Assembly: GCA_003054695.1 (NCBI GenBank)
Contig: QAZA01000030.1
Coordinates: forward strand, 1 to 64,000
Source of the DNA: Verrucomicrobia bacterium LW23
Lineage (GTDB): Bacteria > Verrucomicrobiota > Verrucomicrobiia > Methylacidiphilales > UBA1321
Reading direction: 5' to 3'
Length of the DNA stretch: 64,000 nt
Shown here in pieces: positions 1 through 8,528 of the stretch; the first letter of the stretch is position 1, and each line of letters starts with the position of its first letter. The position numbers and the translations under genes were made by a program. The notes below the pieces were generated by a model. The model did no database searches. It saw nothing but the letters and a program-made list of their open reading frames with translations, and was not told the DNA's origin.

Positions 1-1
1 T

Positions 2-712
2 GCGCTGGGGCTGGCGGCCGTACAGGCGGACGAACGGGTGGCGCATCTTGTTCTGCCGACGTCTGTTATCGAGGATGTGTACGCGGGGCGCATGTGGACG
101 CGCAGCATTTTTAGCGCGGTGCCCAGCACCGTCAGCTCCACTATTATTCTTTCGAATAACATCACTGTCGCCTTCTGGTGCTTCATCGGGGGGATGAGCT
201 GCGGCATCGTCACGACGCTTATCCTGGTGCTGAACGGCTTTATCCTGGGCGCCGCCTTTAAGCTGTGCGCGCAGCACGGGCTGCTGGTGGATCTGCTGGA
301 ATTCATTGCCAGCCATGCACTTGTGGAGATAAGTACCATTGTGCTGGCGGGCGCCTCCGGCTATGTGCTGGCCAGCGCGCTGCTCAGCCCGGGCAACCTC
401 TCGCGGGTGGATGCCCTGAGCGTTCGCGGCAAGGACGCGCTGTGCCTGGCGCTGGCCTGCGTGCCGCCCCTTTTTGCCATTGGCATTGTGGAGGGCTTTA
501 TCTCGCCGTCCAGTCGCATCCCCATGTGGTTCAAGATCTTGCTGGGCGCCTCGCTATTCCTGGCCTTTTGGAGTTACCTGCTGCTGAGCGGCAAGAAGAA
601 GGCCGTCGACACCCCGCGCGAGCGTGTCAAACCGGCGGAGCAAAGTACGGATACGAGCCTGGAAGAAGAGCTGCGCCGCCTGCACGGTGAGGAGAAGACG
701 GAAAAAGCGTAA
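2..712 (+). CDS. SpoIIM/DUF95-family membrane protein, 5' end outside window
   Basis: The reading frame is open to the window edge, so the N-terminus is missing; a GTG at 38 is an internal possibility only. About 236 residues are visible, with four or five hydrophobic segments (for example around GGMSCGIVTTLILVLNGF and FIASHALVEISTIVLAGASG) and a charged tail ending EEELRRLHGEEKTEKA. The motif with His-Ala-Leu-Val-Glu in a membrane helix is typical of the stage II sporulation protein M family, which in non-sporulating bacteria is an integral membrane protein of unknown role, often near RDD-domain and MoxR genes. Those partners, if present, lie upstream of the window. Family assignment is from motif recognition; a function here is not known. 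Confidence 0.8.
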   Translation, partial: ALGLAAVQADERVAHLVLPTSVIEDVYAGRMWTRSIFSAVPSTVSSTIILSNNITVAFWCFIGGMSCGIVTTLILVLNGFILGAAFKLCAQHGLLVDLLEFIASHALVEISTIVLAGASGYVLASALLSPGNLSRVDALSVRGKDALCLALACVPPLFAIGIVEGFISPSSRIPMWFKILLGASLFLAFWSYLLLSGKKKAVDTPRERVKPAEQSTDTSLEEELRRLHGEEKTEKA

Positions 713-766
713 GACCACTTCCAAACGTTGCTCGGTACAGGTGCGGGCCACTCTTGGAAGTGGTCT
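712..766. terminator. 13-bp inverted repeat starting at a stop codon
   Basis: Perfect 13-bp arms (712-724 AGACCACTTCCAA and 754-766) enclose a 29-nt loop. The left arm begins on the last base of the TAA stop of the SpoIIM-like gene. No T-run follows, so it is not a classic intrinsic terminator. It lies between two convergent genes and could stop transcription from both sides, or be a remnant of a palindromic repeat whose ends read AGACCA, like those at 35569 and 39530. Confidence 0.45.
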
Positions 767-787
767 AACCTGTTCTCGCGGTTTACT

Positions 788-1621
788 TTACGGTGCATCC
801 ATTGCCTGCGAGGCCTTGCCCAGCGCGGTGATATAGCGCATCAGGTGGCGGAAGTTCATTTCGGTAACCCAGATCATGCGCAGTCGCTTGCCGCGCCAGG
901 GTAGCAGGCGGGTGGCCACGGTGAGGGTGACGGGGCGCCGAACGGGGGCGCCTGCGTTGGCGGGTGGATGGGAAACGCGGGCATAGTAACCGCTTATCGT
1001 CCAAATGGTTGGGCTGATCTGCGCGCCGGACTCGGGCAGCAGTTCAGCGCGCGGCACCGGTCGGCCAGTCGCCAGGTCCATCGGCATGGGCGGCGAGCTC
1101 TGACGGACCTCGGCAAGGCCGGGCACCTGGTCCAGCAGGGCGCGAAATGTTTGCTCCGGGGGGCTTTCGCTCGCATTTTTGCCCGGAGCCTCGTCGCTCA
1201 GCCTGCCCAGTTGCAGGATGACCCAGTCGCTGCCATCCGGACCGCACAGCACAAGCTCCTCGCACTTGCCGGCAGGGAAACGCAATGGCGGCACGGTACC
1301 CGCCGGCGCCGGCGAAGGGACGCCCTGGCGAAAGGGCTGGAAGCAGAAGATGGCCTGTTGCAGCAGGGCGAGGCGGGGGGAATCGAAGCCACCTGACGTT
1401 GGGGGGGAGGGAGGTTTCTCGTCGGCGGCGTGGGAGAGGCTGAGCACAAGGGCGCCCGTCAGGCCCGCCACCAGGGCCAGGGTTGTCGATAAAGCAACAA
1501 ATGCCAGAAGGGAATGGGGCGCCCTGAGCGCGGAGCCTTCTCCGCCGCGCGCTGCAGCCTCTCGCCAATAAACCCCTGTGGTTGCAACGCCCTGCACGGG
1601 CGTGTTGTCCTTGCCTCTCAT
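788..1621 (-). CDS. Hypothetical protein with one N-terminal membrane anchor
   Basis: Predicted 277 residues from the ATG at 1621; an in-frame start six codons upstream at 1639 also exists. A positively charged N-terminus is followed by one hydrophobic helix (about residues 38-64, LLAFVALSTTLALVAGL and onward), then a proline-rich soluble part with motifs such as CEELVLCGPDGSDWVILQLG and a C-terminal basic region. This suggests a single-pass protein with its bulk outside the cytoplasm. It is convergent with the SpoIIM-like gene and divergent from the small membrane protein at 1785. I recognise no family. Codon use matches the neighbours, which supports it being a real gene. Confidence 0.6.
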   Translation of the reverse strand: MRGKDNTPVQGVATTGVYWREAAARGGEGSALRAPHSLLAFVALSTTLALVAGLTGALVLSLSHAADEKPPSPPTSGGFDSPRLALLQQAIFCFQPFRQGVPSPAPAGTVPPLRFPAGKCEELVLCGPDGSDWVILQLGRLSDEAPGKNASESPPEQTFRALLDQVPGLAEVRQSSPPMPMDLATGRPVPRAELLPESGAQISPTIWTISGYYARVSHPPANAGAPVRRPVTLTVATRLLPWRGKRLRMIWVTEMNFRHLMRYITALGKASQAMDAP

Positions 1622-1784
1622 TATACAATGGACTACCACCTACTGCATTATACGGCCAGACAATTGTGACTAAGAGGTGGTTACTTTCATTCCCTATTGA
1701 TAAACGACATATAAAGTGCCATCATCCACGTGCCGTTAGTTCTCTTGTTCCCAGACGTACCAACCTGTAACAGAAGGAATACCA

Positions 1785-2000
1785 ATGATGCTGAAATATG
1801 CCTTAGTCGTTCTCAGCCAGGCGGATCCTCAGAAGCTCGATAAAGTCGAGGTAGTTGCGAATGAGGCGGAAACTGCGAGTAACGCGTTTTTCTACTTCTC
1901 CGGCGCGGCATTCTTCACGATTCTTGCCGCAGTGCTCGTCGCCGCCGCTATATACTTCCACCTCAAGAAGAAGCGCGCGGGGGCCGCACCGACGGAGTAG
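1785..2000 (+). CDS. Small single-pass membrane protein (71 aa)
   Basis: A short gene preceded by an AGAAGGAA ribosome-binding site about six bases before ATGATG, so either of two adjacent starts may be used. Residues 1-32 are soluble and acidic (KLDKVEVVANEAETASN), residues about 36-59 form a membrane helix (FFYFSGAAFFTILAAVLVAAAIYF), and the end is basic (HLKKKRAGAAPTE). The basic tail predicts a cytoplasmic C-terminus. A strong terminator follows, indicating a single-gene transcript. No family recognised. Confidence 0.6.
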   Translation: MMLKYALVVLSQADPQKLDKVEVVANEAETASNAFFYFSGAAFFTILAAVLVAAAIYFHLKKKRAGAAPTE

Positions 2001-2064
2001 TTGTCACCTGGCCGATATTGCGCCATCCCCTTCCCGCTTCGTCAGCAATCCCAACCCGTCGCTC

Positions 2065-2130
2065 CCGGGCACTTCCTCATTCCCGCACCGCAGGACTTGG
2101 TGTGAGGAGAGTGCCCGGCGGCGGTTTTTT
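2065..2130 (+). terminator. Rho-independent terminator after the small membrane protein
   Basis: Arms 2065-2079 and 2103-2118 (CCGGGCACT / AGTGCCCGG at the base, with one bulged base higher up) form a stem of about 15 bp, followed by six T residues at 2125-2130. The position suits the gene ending at 2000. Confidence 0.78.
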
Positions 2131-2176
2131 GTGTGCGCGCCGTTGGCGCTGCGGATCGCGCTGCACGAGGGCGGCG

Positions 2177-2983
2177 CTATATGCCCTTGAACAGGCGGTC
2201 GCCCAGGGGCGGCGGCAGGCCGGCATCGAGAATTTTTTTGCGGGTGGCTTCGATGTCGTAGGTGACGCGGCGGAAATCGATGCTCTCGGAGTCGACGTTG
2301 TAGATGGCGTAGCAGGCGCGGCTGTCGCCGTCGCGGGGCTGGCCTACGCTGCCGACGTTGACGACGCAACGGGGCAGTTTGCCAATCTTCATGTGCGATT
2401 GCAGGTCCACGTCGACGACCTGCATGTTTTCGTCGATGGCGAAGATGCGCGGCACGTGGGTGTGGCCGACGAAGCAAACTTTGGTGGGCTGGATGTCGAG
2501 GTGCAGGCAGGCTTCCTCGTAGCTGTCCAGGTAGTAGAACTCCTCCGGCTGGCAGAGGCTGGCATGGACGACGAGGAAATCGCGCACCTGACCCACGTAG
2601 GGGCGGGAGCGCAGGAATGTCTTTTGCTCGCGCGATAACGCGTTGCGGCTGAACTCCATGCCAATGCGCGCCACTTCGCGGTAGTGCGTCAGCGAGTTGT
2701 TGCTGGCGGCCTCCTCATCGTGGTTGCCCTTGATGATGTTGATGTTAAGCTCGCGCAGGCGCTCCAGGCACTCCACGGGATTGGCGTTGTAGCCGACGAC
2801 GTCGCCCAGGCACACGCGGGCGGTCACCTTCTGCTTGTCCATATCGGCAAGCACGGCCTCCAGCGCCTCCAGGTTGCTGTGCACATCGCTAAACAGGGCG
2901 ATTTTACGCTCCACAGGCGATGTGCCGCGAGCCGACGCTTTGCGGGGCTTGGTGGCACTGCTTGGGGGGCGCGCTTTGGACAT
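2177..2983 (-). CDS. Calcineurin-like metallophosphoesterase
   Basis: A 268-residue protein from the ATG at 2983; a TTG-started extension to 3058 is proline-rich and unlikely. A basic, probably disordered N-terminus of about 26 residues precedes the catalytic fold. Metal-binding motifs appear in the expected order: SDVHSN, CLGDVVGY, KGNHDEE, a histidine in VVHASL, and GHTHVP, followed by NVGSVGQPRDGD. This arrangement matches the YfcE/DR1281-like or symmetrical-Ap4A-hydrolase-like phosphodiesterases, which use two divalent metals. The substrate cannot be told from sequence; small phosphodiester or nucleotide hydrolysis in the cytoplasm is the general expectation. Confidence 0.88.
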   Translation of the reverse strand: MSKARPPSSATKPRKASARGTSPVERKIALFSDVHSNLEALEAVLADMDKQKVTARVCLGDVVGYNANPVECLERLRELNINIIKGNHDEEAASNNSLTHYREVARIGMEFSRNALSREQKTFLRSRPYVGQVRDFLVVHASLCQPEEFYYLDSYEEACLHLDIQPTKVCFVGHTHVPRIFAIDENMQVVDVDLQSHMKIGKLPRCVVNVGSVGQPRDGDSRACYAIYNVDSESIDFRRVTYDIEATRKKILDAGLPPPLGDRLFKGI

Positions 2984-3124
2984 GGCGGGAGGGCGGAGGT
3001 TGGGAGACGGGAAAGGGATTCGCGCAGGCAGCGCAGGGCCGGGTTGCGCGGCTAACAACCTGCGAATCCGGCATTTAAGTTCGATCTTCGACCGCTGACA
3101 ACACCAAATAAGGGTTGCCTGCCG

Positions 3125-3163
3125 AAAAAGCGGATGCCGCGTTTACACGGGGGCAAACGCGGC
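3125..3163 (-). terminator. Intrinsic terminator closing the ribosomal protein cluster
   Basis: Read on the minus strand, arms GCCGCGTTT and AAACGCGGC (3155-3163 and 3136-3144) form a perfect 9-bp stem with a 10-nt loop, followed by ATCCGC and a T5 tract (complement of 3125-3129). It lies about 95 bases after the rplQ stop, where the alpha operon should end. Confidence 0.78.
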
Positions 3164-3258
3164 AACCAGGAAGTCAGGAATGCGCTCCTCGCGCGTGCCG
3201 CCGTCCCGATACGGGCGCGGCGGCTGGGGGGGAGCGTAAGCTTTTGCTGTGCTGAGGC

Positions 3259-3783
3259 TTAGCTCTGCTTGGGCTGCTCGCCTTCGGTGGGGGCGGGCGC
3301 GGGCGCCGGCGTTTCGGCAACGGGCGTTTCGGCAACGGGCTCAGCCTTCACTTCGATGGGCTCGGCGGCAGCGGCGGGGGCGGCGGCCTTTGCCTCGGCG
3401 ACGGGGGCCTTCTCGGCGGAGGCGGGGGTGGATTCCACCCACTCCAGCACGGCCATCAGGGAGGAGTCGCTCTGGCGTGGCCCGAGCTTGGTGATGCGGG
3501 TGTAACCGCCGTTACGGCCGGTGTAGCGGGGGGCGATATCCTTGAAGAGGGTCGCCACGGCGTCGATGGAGCGGATCTTGGCGATCGCGAGGCGGCGCTG
3601 GTGCAGGCCGCCCTTCTTGCCCAGGGTGACGAGCTTTTCGGCATAAGGAGCCACAACCTTGGCCTTGGCCAGGGTGGTGAGCACGCGGCCGTTGGTGATG
3701 AGGCCGATGGCAAGGTTGGCGACGAGCGCGTCGCGGTGGGCGGACATACGCCCGAGTTTACGTCTGGCTTTCTGGTGTCGCAT
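3259..3783 (-). CDS. rplQ: 50S ribosomal protein L17
   Basis: Residues 1-115 carry the L17 core, starting MRHQKARRKLGRMSAHRDAL and including NLAIGLITNGRVLTTLAKAK; L17 packs around the exit-tunnel face of the large subunit. The remaining 60 residues are an alanine-, proline- and glutamate-rich tail (EAKAAAPAAAAEPIEVKAEP and onward) absent from the standard protein of roughly 116-127 residues. It is the last gene of the alpha operon, 127 bp after rpoA, and is followed by the intrinsic terminator at 3125. The tail is probably disordered and surface exposed. Confidence 0.97.
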   Translation of the reverse strand: MRHQKARRKLGRMSAHRDALVANLAIGLITNGRVLTTLAKAKVVAPYAEKLVTLGKKGGLHQRRLAIAKIRSIDAVATLFKDIAPRYTGRNGGYTRITKLGPRQSDSSLMAVLEWVESTPASAEKAPVAEAKAAAPAAAAEPIEVKAEPVAETPVAETPAPAPAPTEGEQPKQS

Positions 3784-3910
3784 GGGTGCGGGTATGTTGC
3801 GAATCAGCGTGACCTTATGACCCCTCGACCGCAGGCCCCGGCTTCATCGGCGAAGGTGGGCTGCGGACAGGCGTTCAGCATCACGCTGTTCAAGGTTCTT
3901 ATCTACTGCG

Positions 3911-4921
3911 TTATTCTTTCAGCGGGTCAACGGGCGAGTCGAGCAGGTTGCTGTCGATCTTCATGCCCAGGGAGAGGCCGAGCTGGCTCAGCTTATCCTT
4001 AATCTCGTTCAGCGACTTCTTGCCGAAGTTGCGGTACTTCAGCATTTCGCCTTCCGTCTTCATGGCCAGCTGGCCGACGGTGGTGATGTTTGCGTTGTTG
4101 AGGCAGTTGGCGGCGCGCACGGAGAGCTCGATCTCGTTGACGCTCATGTTGAGCAGCTTCTTGAGCTTCGTGTTCTCGGGGCTGGTGGACGGCGTCACGG
4201 CCTCAAACACCACGGGCTCCTTGTCAAAGTCGACGAAGAGATCGAGGTGGTGACGCAGGATGGCGCTGGACTGCAGGAGCGCTTCGTCCGGGGTCAGGCG
4301 GCCGTCGGTCCAGATCTCGAGGTTGAGCTTGTCGTAGTCGGTGCGCTGGCCAACGCGGGTGTTCTCCACGCTGTACTTGACCTTGCGCACGGGCGAGAAG
4401 AGGGAGTCGATCGGGATAACACCGATAGACTGCTCGGGGCGCTTGTTGTTGTCCGCGCTAACGTAGCCGCGGCCAACTTTAATCTCAAACTCGGCCTCAA
4501 AGCGCTGCTTCTTGTCGAGCGTGGCGATAACCTGGTCGGGGTTCAGTACTTCCACCCCGGCATCCAAGCGGATGTCGCCGGCGGTGACAGCGCCTTCCTT
4601 GGTAACGTTGAGGAAAAGGGTGCGGGGCTCGCGGTTAGGCACCTTGAAAAGGATCTTCTTCAGGTTCAGCACGATTTCGGTGACGTCTTCGACGACGCCG
4701 GGGAGCGTGCAAAACTCGTGCTGCGCGCCTTCGATCTTGGCGGAGGCAATGGCGGCGCCTTCCAGCGAGGAGAGGAGCACGCGGCGCAGTGAGTTGCCGA
4801 GGGTGTGGCCGTAGCCCATTTCAAAGGGCTCCGCGATGAACTTAGCGTAGACGGGGGTTGCCGACTCCTCGATTTTGGCGAGGCGGTTGGGCATTTCGAA
4901 GCGACCAAGACGGATTGGCAT
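3911..4921 (-). CDS. rpoA: DNA-directed RNA polymerase alpha subunit
   Basis: A 336-residue subunit of the RNA polymerase core. Residues to about 235 are the N-terminal dimerisation domain (GYGHTLGNSLRRVLLSSLEG is the hallmark of the assembly surface). After a linker, residues about 260-325 form the C-terminal domain with two helix-hairpin-helix parts (ELSVRAANCLNNANITTVGQ and FGKKSLNEIKDKLSQLGLSL), which contacts UP elements and activators. Length is standard. The gene follows rpsD after an unusually long structured spacer of 313 bp and precedes rplQ. Confidence 0.98.
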   Translation of the reverse strand: MPIRLGRFEMPNRLAKIEESATPVYAKFIAEPFEMGYGHTLGNSLRRVLLSSLEGAAIASAKIEGAQHEFCTLPGVVEDVTEIVLNLKKILFKVPNREPRTLFLNVTKEGAVTAGDIRLDAGVEVLNPDQVIATLDKKQRFEAEFEIKVGRGYVSADNNKRPEQSIGVIPIDSLFSPVRKVKYSVENTRVGQRTDYDKLNLEIWTDGRLTPDEALLQSSAILRHHLDLFVDFDKEPVVFEAVTPSTSPENTKLKKLLNMSVNEIELSVRAANCLNNANITTVGQLAMKTEGEMLKYRNFGKKSLNEIKDKLSQLGLSLGMKIDSNLLDSPVDPLKE

Positions 4922-5106
4922 GGGTGGTGTCCTTGGACTGGGTTTCCCGCCCGGCGTCTATGCCGAGGCGCAGGCGGACCGACAGTCGCGAGTTGTTTCG
5001 ATCGGGTTTGTGTTGGGTTGGCTGACGAGCAGAGTTACCTGGCGGGCAATCTCTGCATAAGACTGCGAAAGTGGGGTGCGCCGGCATTACTGCCTGGAAA
5101 CGGCGC

Positions 5107-5234
5107 AACCCTCCGCGCCTGCGAGAGGCGCGAAGGGTTAAATCCGAACCGCGTAAAGCGTTGGAGCGCTGAGACTTCCCCGGCGACGGCGCCCATAGCG
5201 CCGTCAGCAACAGGGGTCCAGCGCCCCGCGCTGG
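5107..5234 (-). promoter_or_regulatory. Structured rpsD-rpoA spacer with three hairpins
   Basis: The 313-bp gap 4922-5234 holds three stem-loops: 5218-5234 (CCAGCGC / GCGCTGG, ending at the rpsD stop), 5185-5205 (GACGGCGC / GCGCCGTC, 5-nt loop), and 5107-5139 (13-bp arms AACCCTCCGCGCC with one mismatch, 7-nt loop). None is followed by a T-run. They may be processing sites, attenuators, or a control site separating polymerase alpha subunit expression from the ribosomal proteins. The remaining part of the gap nearer rpoA shows nothing I recognise. Confidence 0.5.
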
Positions 5235-5843
5235 TTAGCGGGAGTAGAACTCGACGATCAGCTGCTCGTTGACGATCGGGGCGATCTCGTCGCGGCTGGG
5301 TACGCGCTTGATTTCGCCTTTCAGCGTCTCCTTGTTGATCTGCAGCCAGTCCGGGGTCGGGGTGACCTGCGTGGCTTCCAGGCCCTTGCTGGCGAGCTGG
5401 CGGCTCACGGCGTTCTCACGCACGGAGATCACTTCGCCCACGCGGGTAAGGTAGCTGGCGATGGTGACCTTGCGGCCGTTCACCGTCACGTGGCCGTGGC
5501 TCACCATCTGGCGGGCGGCGCGGCGGGTGGAGGCGAAGCCGAGGCGATACACCTGGTTGTCCAGGCGGCTCTCCAGGAGCTGGAGCATGGTCTCGCCGGT
5601 GATGCCGCGGCGGCTCAGGGCGATCTCATAGTAGCGGCGGAACTGCTTCTCCTGCAGGCCGTACATCAGGCGGAGCTTCTGCTTCTCGGCCAGGCCGAGA
5701 GCGAAGTCGGTCTGCTTGCGGCGGCCTTTTTCGCCGTGCACGCCGGGAGGATAATTTTTACGCTCGAACGACTTGCTCGGGCCGTACAGAAGGACGCCAT
5801 AGCGGCGGCTCTTCTTTGTGCGGGGACCAGTATAACGGGACAT
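5235..5843 (-). CDS. rpsD: 30S ribosomal protein S4, cysteine-free type
   Basis: A 202-residue primary binder of 16S rRNA. The start MSRYTGPRTKKSRRYGVLL and the central S4 RNA-binding domain (LLESRLDNQVYRLGFASTRR and VNGRKVTIASYL) are clear. The region where zinc-type S4 has its cysteine cluster reads YGPSKSFERKNYPPGVHG with no cysteine, so this is the zinc-independent form. In many bacteria S4 represses the alpha operon through a leader structure; whether the downstream spacer hairpins serve that here is open. The gene sits between rpsK and rpoA in conserved order. Confidence 0.97.
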   Translation of the reverse strand: MSRYTGPRTKKSRRYGVLLYGPSKSFERKNYPPGVHGEKGRRKQTDFALGLAEKQKLRLMYGLQEKQFRRYYEIALSRRGITGETMLQLLESRLDNQVYRLGFASTRRAARQMVSHGHVTVNGRKVTIASYLTRVGEVISVRENAVSRQLASKGLEATQVTPTPDWLQINKETLKGEIKRVPSRDEIAPIVNEQLIVEFYSR

Positions 5844-5894
5844 GGTAGGTGGTCTTAAGAAAAAAAGGTTAGAACAAAGGGCACCGGGGCACCA

Positions 5895-6428
5895 TTACAC
5901 GCGGCGCTGCTTGCGGGGGCGGCAGCCGTTGTGGGGTACGGGGGTGACGTCGGTGATCGAGGTGACGTCCAGACCGATGGCCTGGAGGGCGCGGATAGCG
6001 GACTCACGGCCGGTGCCGGGACCGCTGACGCGCACGACCACTTCCTTAAGACCATGACCCATGGCCTGACGGCAGGCATCCTGCGCCACAACCTGGGCGA
6101 CATACGCGGTGCTCTTTTTAGAGCCGCGGTAACCGCACTTACCGGCGGAGGACCAGCCGATCGAGTTGCCGTTGAGGTCGGTGATCGTAACGATCGTGTT
6201 GTTGAAAGTCGCCAGAATGTTGGCGATACCGCTGGTGATGTTCTTCGAGCCCTTGGCCTTAATGATCTTGGGCTTTTCGATCTCGTTCGGATCGAGGGAG
6301 AGGCTCAGCGAGGTGCTCTCTACGGGAGCGGAAGCTTCGGCCTTTTTGGCGGGAGCTTTGCCGGCGCCCTTGGGGGCCTTGGAGGCGGACGCAGCGGGCT
6401 TGGCCGCCGCTTTGGGAGTTTCGGACAT
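5895..6428 (-). CDS. rpsK: 30S ribosomal protein S11 with N-terminal extension
   Basis: Residues about 58-177 are the standard S11 of the platform near the Shine-Dalgarno helix ([37 protein letters not shown], ending [12 protein letters not shown]). The first 55 or so residues are an alanine-, lysine- and proline-rich extension ([20 protein letters not shown]), making the protein about 50 residues longer than usual. The ATG at 6428 is the likely start, since the frame stays open and compositionally even to it. It lies 72 bp after rpsM and 51 bp before rpsD. Confidence 0.96.
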   Translation of the reverse strand: MSETPKAAAKPAASASKAPKGAGKAPAKKAEASAPVESTSLSLSLDPNEIEKPKIIKAKGSKNITSGIANILATFNNTIVTITDLNGNSIGWSSAGKCGYRGSKKSTAYVAQVVAQDACRQAMGHGLKEVVVRVSGPGTGRESAIRALQAIGLDVTSITDVTPVPHNGCRPRKQRRV

Positions 6429-6500
6429 ACAGATAAATCCAGTAAAGGTAATGTACTAGGGTGACGGAAAGAGAAGGTCGTCGCGTTGTAGCGCGATGCC

Positions 6501-6884
6501 TTACTTCTTGTCCTTGTTGCGCTGCACACCCACCGTCTTGCGGGGGCCCTTGCGGGTACGTGCGTTGGTACCGGTGCGCTGACCGCGAACGGGGAGGCTG
6601 CGACGGTGGCGGATGCCACGGTAGCTGTTGATAGCCTGCAGACGCTTGAGGTTCTGCTGGAGTTCCCGGCGCAGGTCACCTTCGATCACATATTTGCTGT
6701 CCTGGATGATCTGGATGATGCGGTTGAGCTGCTGGTCGGAGAGATTCTTGGCGCGGGTATTAGGGTCAATTTCCGCTTGCTCCAGGATGAGCTTGGCGCG
6801 GGAGAGGCCGATGCCGTAGATGTACGGCAGGGAGTACTCAATCCGCTTGTCTCCGGGAATGTCGATACCGAGGAGGCGAGGCAT
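6501..6884 (-). CDS. rpsM: 30S ribosomal protein S13
   Basis: A 127-residue protein of the small-subunit head that contacts L5 and the P-site tRNA. It begins [19 protein letters not shown] and has the helix-two-turn-helix segment ([18 protein letters not shown]) and the basic tail ([20 protein letters not shown]) that reaches the tRNA. Length is normal. It heads the alpha-type group after rpmJ, with a 143-bp gap between them that shows nothing I recognise. Confidence 0.97.
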   Translation of the reverse strand: MPRLLGIDIPGDKRIEYSLPYIYGIGLSRAKLILEQAEIDPNTRAKNLSDQQLNRIIQIIQDSKYVIEGDLRRELQQNLKRLQAINSYRGIRHRRSLPVRGQRTGTNARTRKGPRKTVGVQRNKDKK

Positions 6885-7027
6885 AGGAATTTAGATAGGG
6901 TAATGCGAGAAGAAGAACTGGGGATGCGGGCTGGATTGAGGAGGATGATCGATAGATGTACTCTTATCGTACTGCACTGCAACGCGTTATCGCAACGCTC
7001 AGCAGTTCCCTCACCCGGCCTGATGCT

Positions 7028-7144
7028 TTAGCCCTGGCGCTGCTTCAGACGGGGGTTCTTCTTGTTGATGATGTAGATACGGCCTTTGCGCCGCACTACC
7101 TGACAGTCGGCGGTTCGCCGCTTGACGGATGCTCTTACTTTCAT
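7028..7144 (-). CDS. rpmJ: 50S ribosomal protein L36, cysteine-poor form
   Basis: A 38-residue protein starting [20 protein letters not shown] and ending [12 protein letters not shown], the standard L36 length. Zinc-type L36 has Cys11, Cys14, Cys27 and His33; here these positions are Thr, Cys, Asn and Leu, so the ribbon cannot bind zinc. The start at 7144 is chosen because the upstream in-frame sequence to 7270 has no L36 character. It lies between infA and rpsM; the 285-bp gap to infA holds no gene I can support. Confidence 0.95.
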   Translation of the reverse strand: MKVRASVKRRTADCQVVRRKGRIYIINKKNPRLKQRQG

Positions 7145-7429
7145 AAGCCTGTGCCTGCCTGGCGTTGGCTTGCCCGAGGTGCCCTCACTTCGCAGAAGCG
7201 GGGTTTGGTTTGGTGCGACTGGCGGATGAGTCGTTCTTCCGCCGCGCAATAATCGCAAAGGCAGGGGCAAGTCTGCGTCTTCGCGAAAAGTTTTTTGAGG
7301 AAAGTGTGCCGAAACTCGGCGGACCGATGCTGGATTCTAAGCCCGGCGATCTGGATAAAACCGCCGCTGCCGGGAACGCATGGCAACGCTAAGTAAGCCG
7401 TTGCGCTATCGCAAGTTACATATAATGCG

Positions 7430-7663
7430 TCAGGACGACTTGGCGTCTTCGTTACGCACGATAATGCGGCCTCGCGAGAGGTCGTAAGGGGAGAACTCTA
7501 CCAAAACTTTGTCGCCTGGCAAGATCCGAATGAAATTTAATCGCAATTCACTGGAAACCCGGGCCAAAGCGCGGTGGCCGCTCTTGAGTTCTACCCGAAA
7601 CACGGTGTTCGGCAGCTCCTCAATTACGGTTCCTTCAACTTCGATTCGGTTGTGGTCAAACAT
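7430..7663 (-). CDS. infA: Translation initiation factor IF-1
   Basis: A 77-residue single OB-fold protein that blocks the ribosomal A site during initiation. Recognisable motifs are [49 protein letters not shown] and GRIIVRNE. It is slightly longer than the usual 72 residues because of an N-terminal MFDHNR and a short tail. Its start lies inside the 3' end of map: the genes overlap by 40 bp in different frames, suggesting translational coupling. If the start were an internal one the overlap would shrink, but no later ATG fits the family's N-terminus. Confidence 0.95.
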   Translation of the reverse strand: MFDHNRIEVEGTVIEELPNTVFRVELKSGHRALARVSSELRLNFIRILPGDKVLVEFSPYDLSRGRIIVRNEDAKSS

Positions 7664-8403
7664 GTCAGAATTTCGGGTTCCCCTTCCGTCACCAGGACGG
7701 TGTGCTCAAAATGCGCGGATGGCTTGCCGTCCAGCGTTACCGCCGTCCAGTTATCGGCCAGCAGGCGAACCTCGGGCCGGCCCATATTCACCATGGGCTC
7801 GATAGCAAGAGTCATGCCGGGTTTGAGCTCCGGTCCGTCGCTGGGCCGCCCATAATTAGGGATATGCGGCTCCTCATGCAAGCGGCGACCGACGCCGTGA
7901 CCGACAAAATCTTTGACAATAGCGTACCCATACTTGTGCACGCAGCGCTCGATGGCGTTGGAAATATGGCCGACGCGCTTGCCGGGCCGCGCCTGGGCAA
8001 TGCCGGCGGCAAGGGCCTCCTGCGTCGCGTCCAGCAGGCGCATGATGTCGGGCCGAACTTCGCCGACGGGGATCGTCGTGGCGCCGTCGCCGACCCAGCC
8101 GTTGAGGATGATGCCGCAGTCGACCGTGACGATGTCGCCAAACTGGATACGGCGTGAGCCGCCGATGCCGTGCACCACTTCCTCGTTAACGCTAATGCAG
8201 ATGTGGCCTGGAAAACCCTTGTAGTTCAAAAACGGGCTTTTGCCCCCGCGCTCAGCTATCAGCCGGCCGGCCAGCAAGTCCACTTCGCGCGTCGTAACCC
8301 CGGGTTGCACAAAGGCTTTGAGATGCTCAAGAATCTCGGCAACCGCGCGGCAGCTTTGCCGCATGTGTTCGGCGTCACGAGCACTTTTGATGGGAATCGC
8401 CAT
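7624..8403 (-). CDS. map: Methionine aminopeptidase, type I
   Basis: A 259-residue cytosolic enzyme that removes the initiator methionine from nascent proteins. The five metal ligands can be placed: Asp in [12 protein letters not shown], Asp in VGDGATTI, His in [18 protein letters not shown], Glu in [10 protein letters not shown] and Glu in [16 protein letters not shown]. The region containing [11 protein letters not shown] supplies the conserved active-site histidine. There is no N-terminal zinc-finger extension. It sits directly after secY (125-bp gap), in the place where adk-map is common, but adk is missing. Confidence 0.97.
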   Translation of the reverse strand: MAIPIKSARDAEHMRQSCRAVAEILEHLKAFVQPGVTTREVDLLAGRLIAERGGKSPFLNYKGFPGHICISVNEEVVHGIGGSRRIQFGDIVTVDCGIILNGWVGDGATTIPVGEVRPDIMRLLDATQEALAAGIAQARPGKRVGHISNAIERCVHKYGYAIVKDFVGHGVGRRLHEEPHIPNYGRPSDGPELKPGMTLAIEPMVNMGRPEVRLLADNWTAVTLDGKPSAHFEHTVLVTEGEPEILTCLTTTESKLKEP

Positions 8404-8528
8404 GGTCAGTCAGTGAGAGGAGAAAAGCTGGAAACGAATGAGAAAGGAGCGGCGCGCAGGCACAGCAACGCCCGGAGCGGATGGCTGCCGGGCGTGCGTG
8501 CCTGCGTGAATTCTCTATATAGTACACA

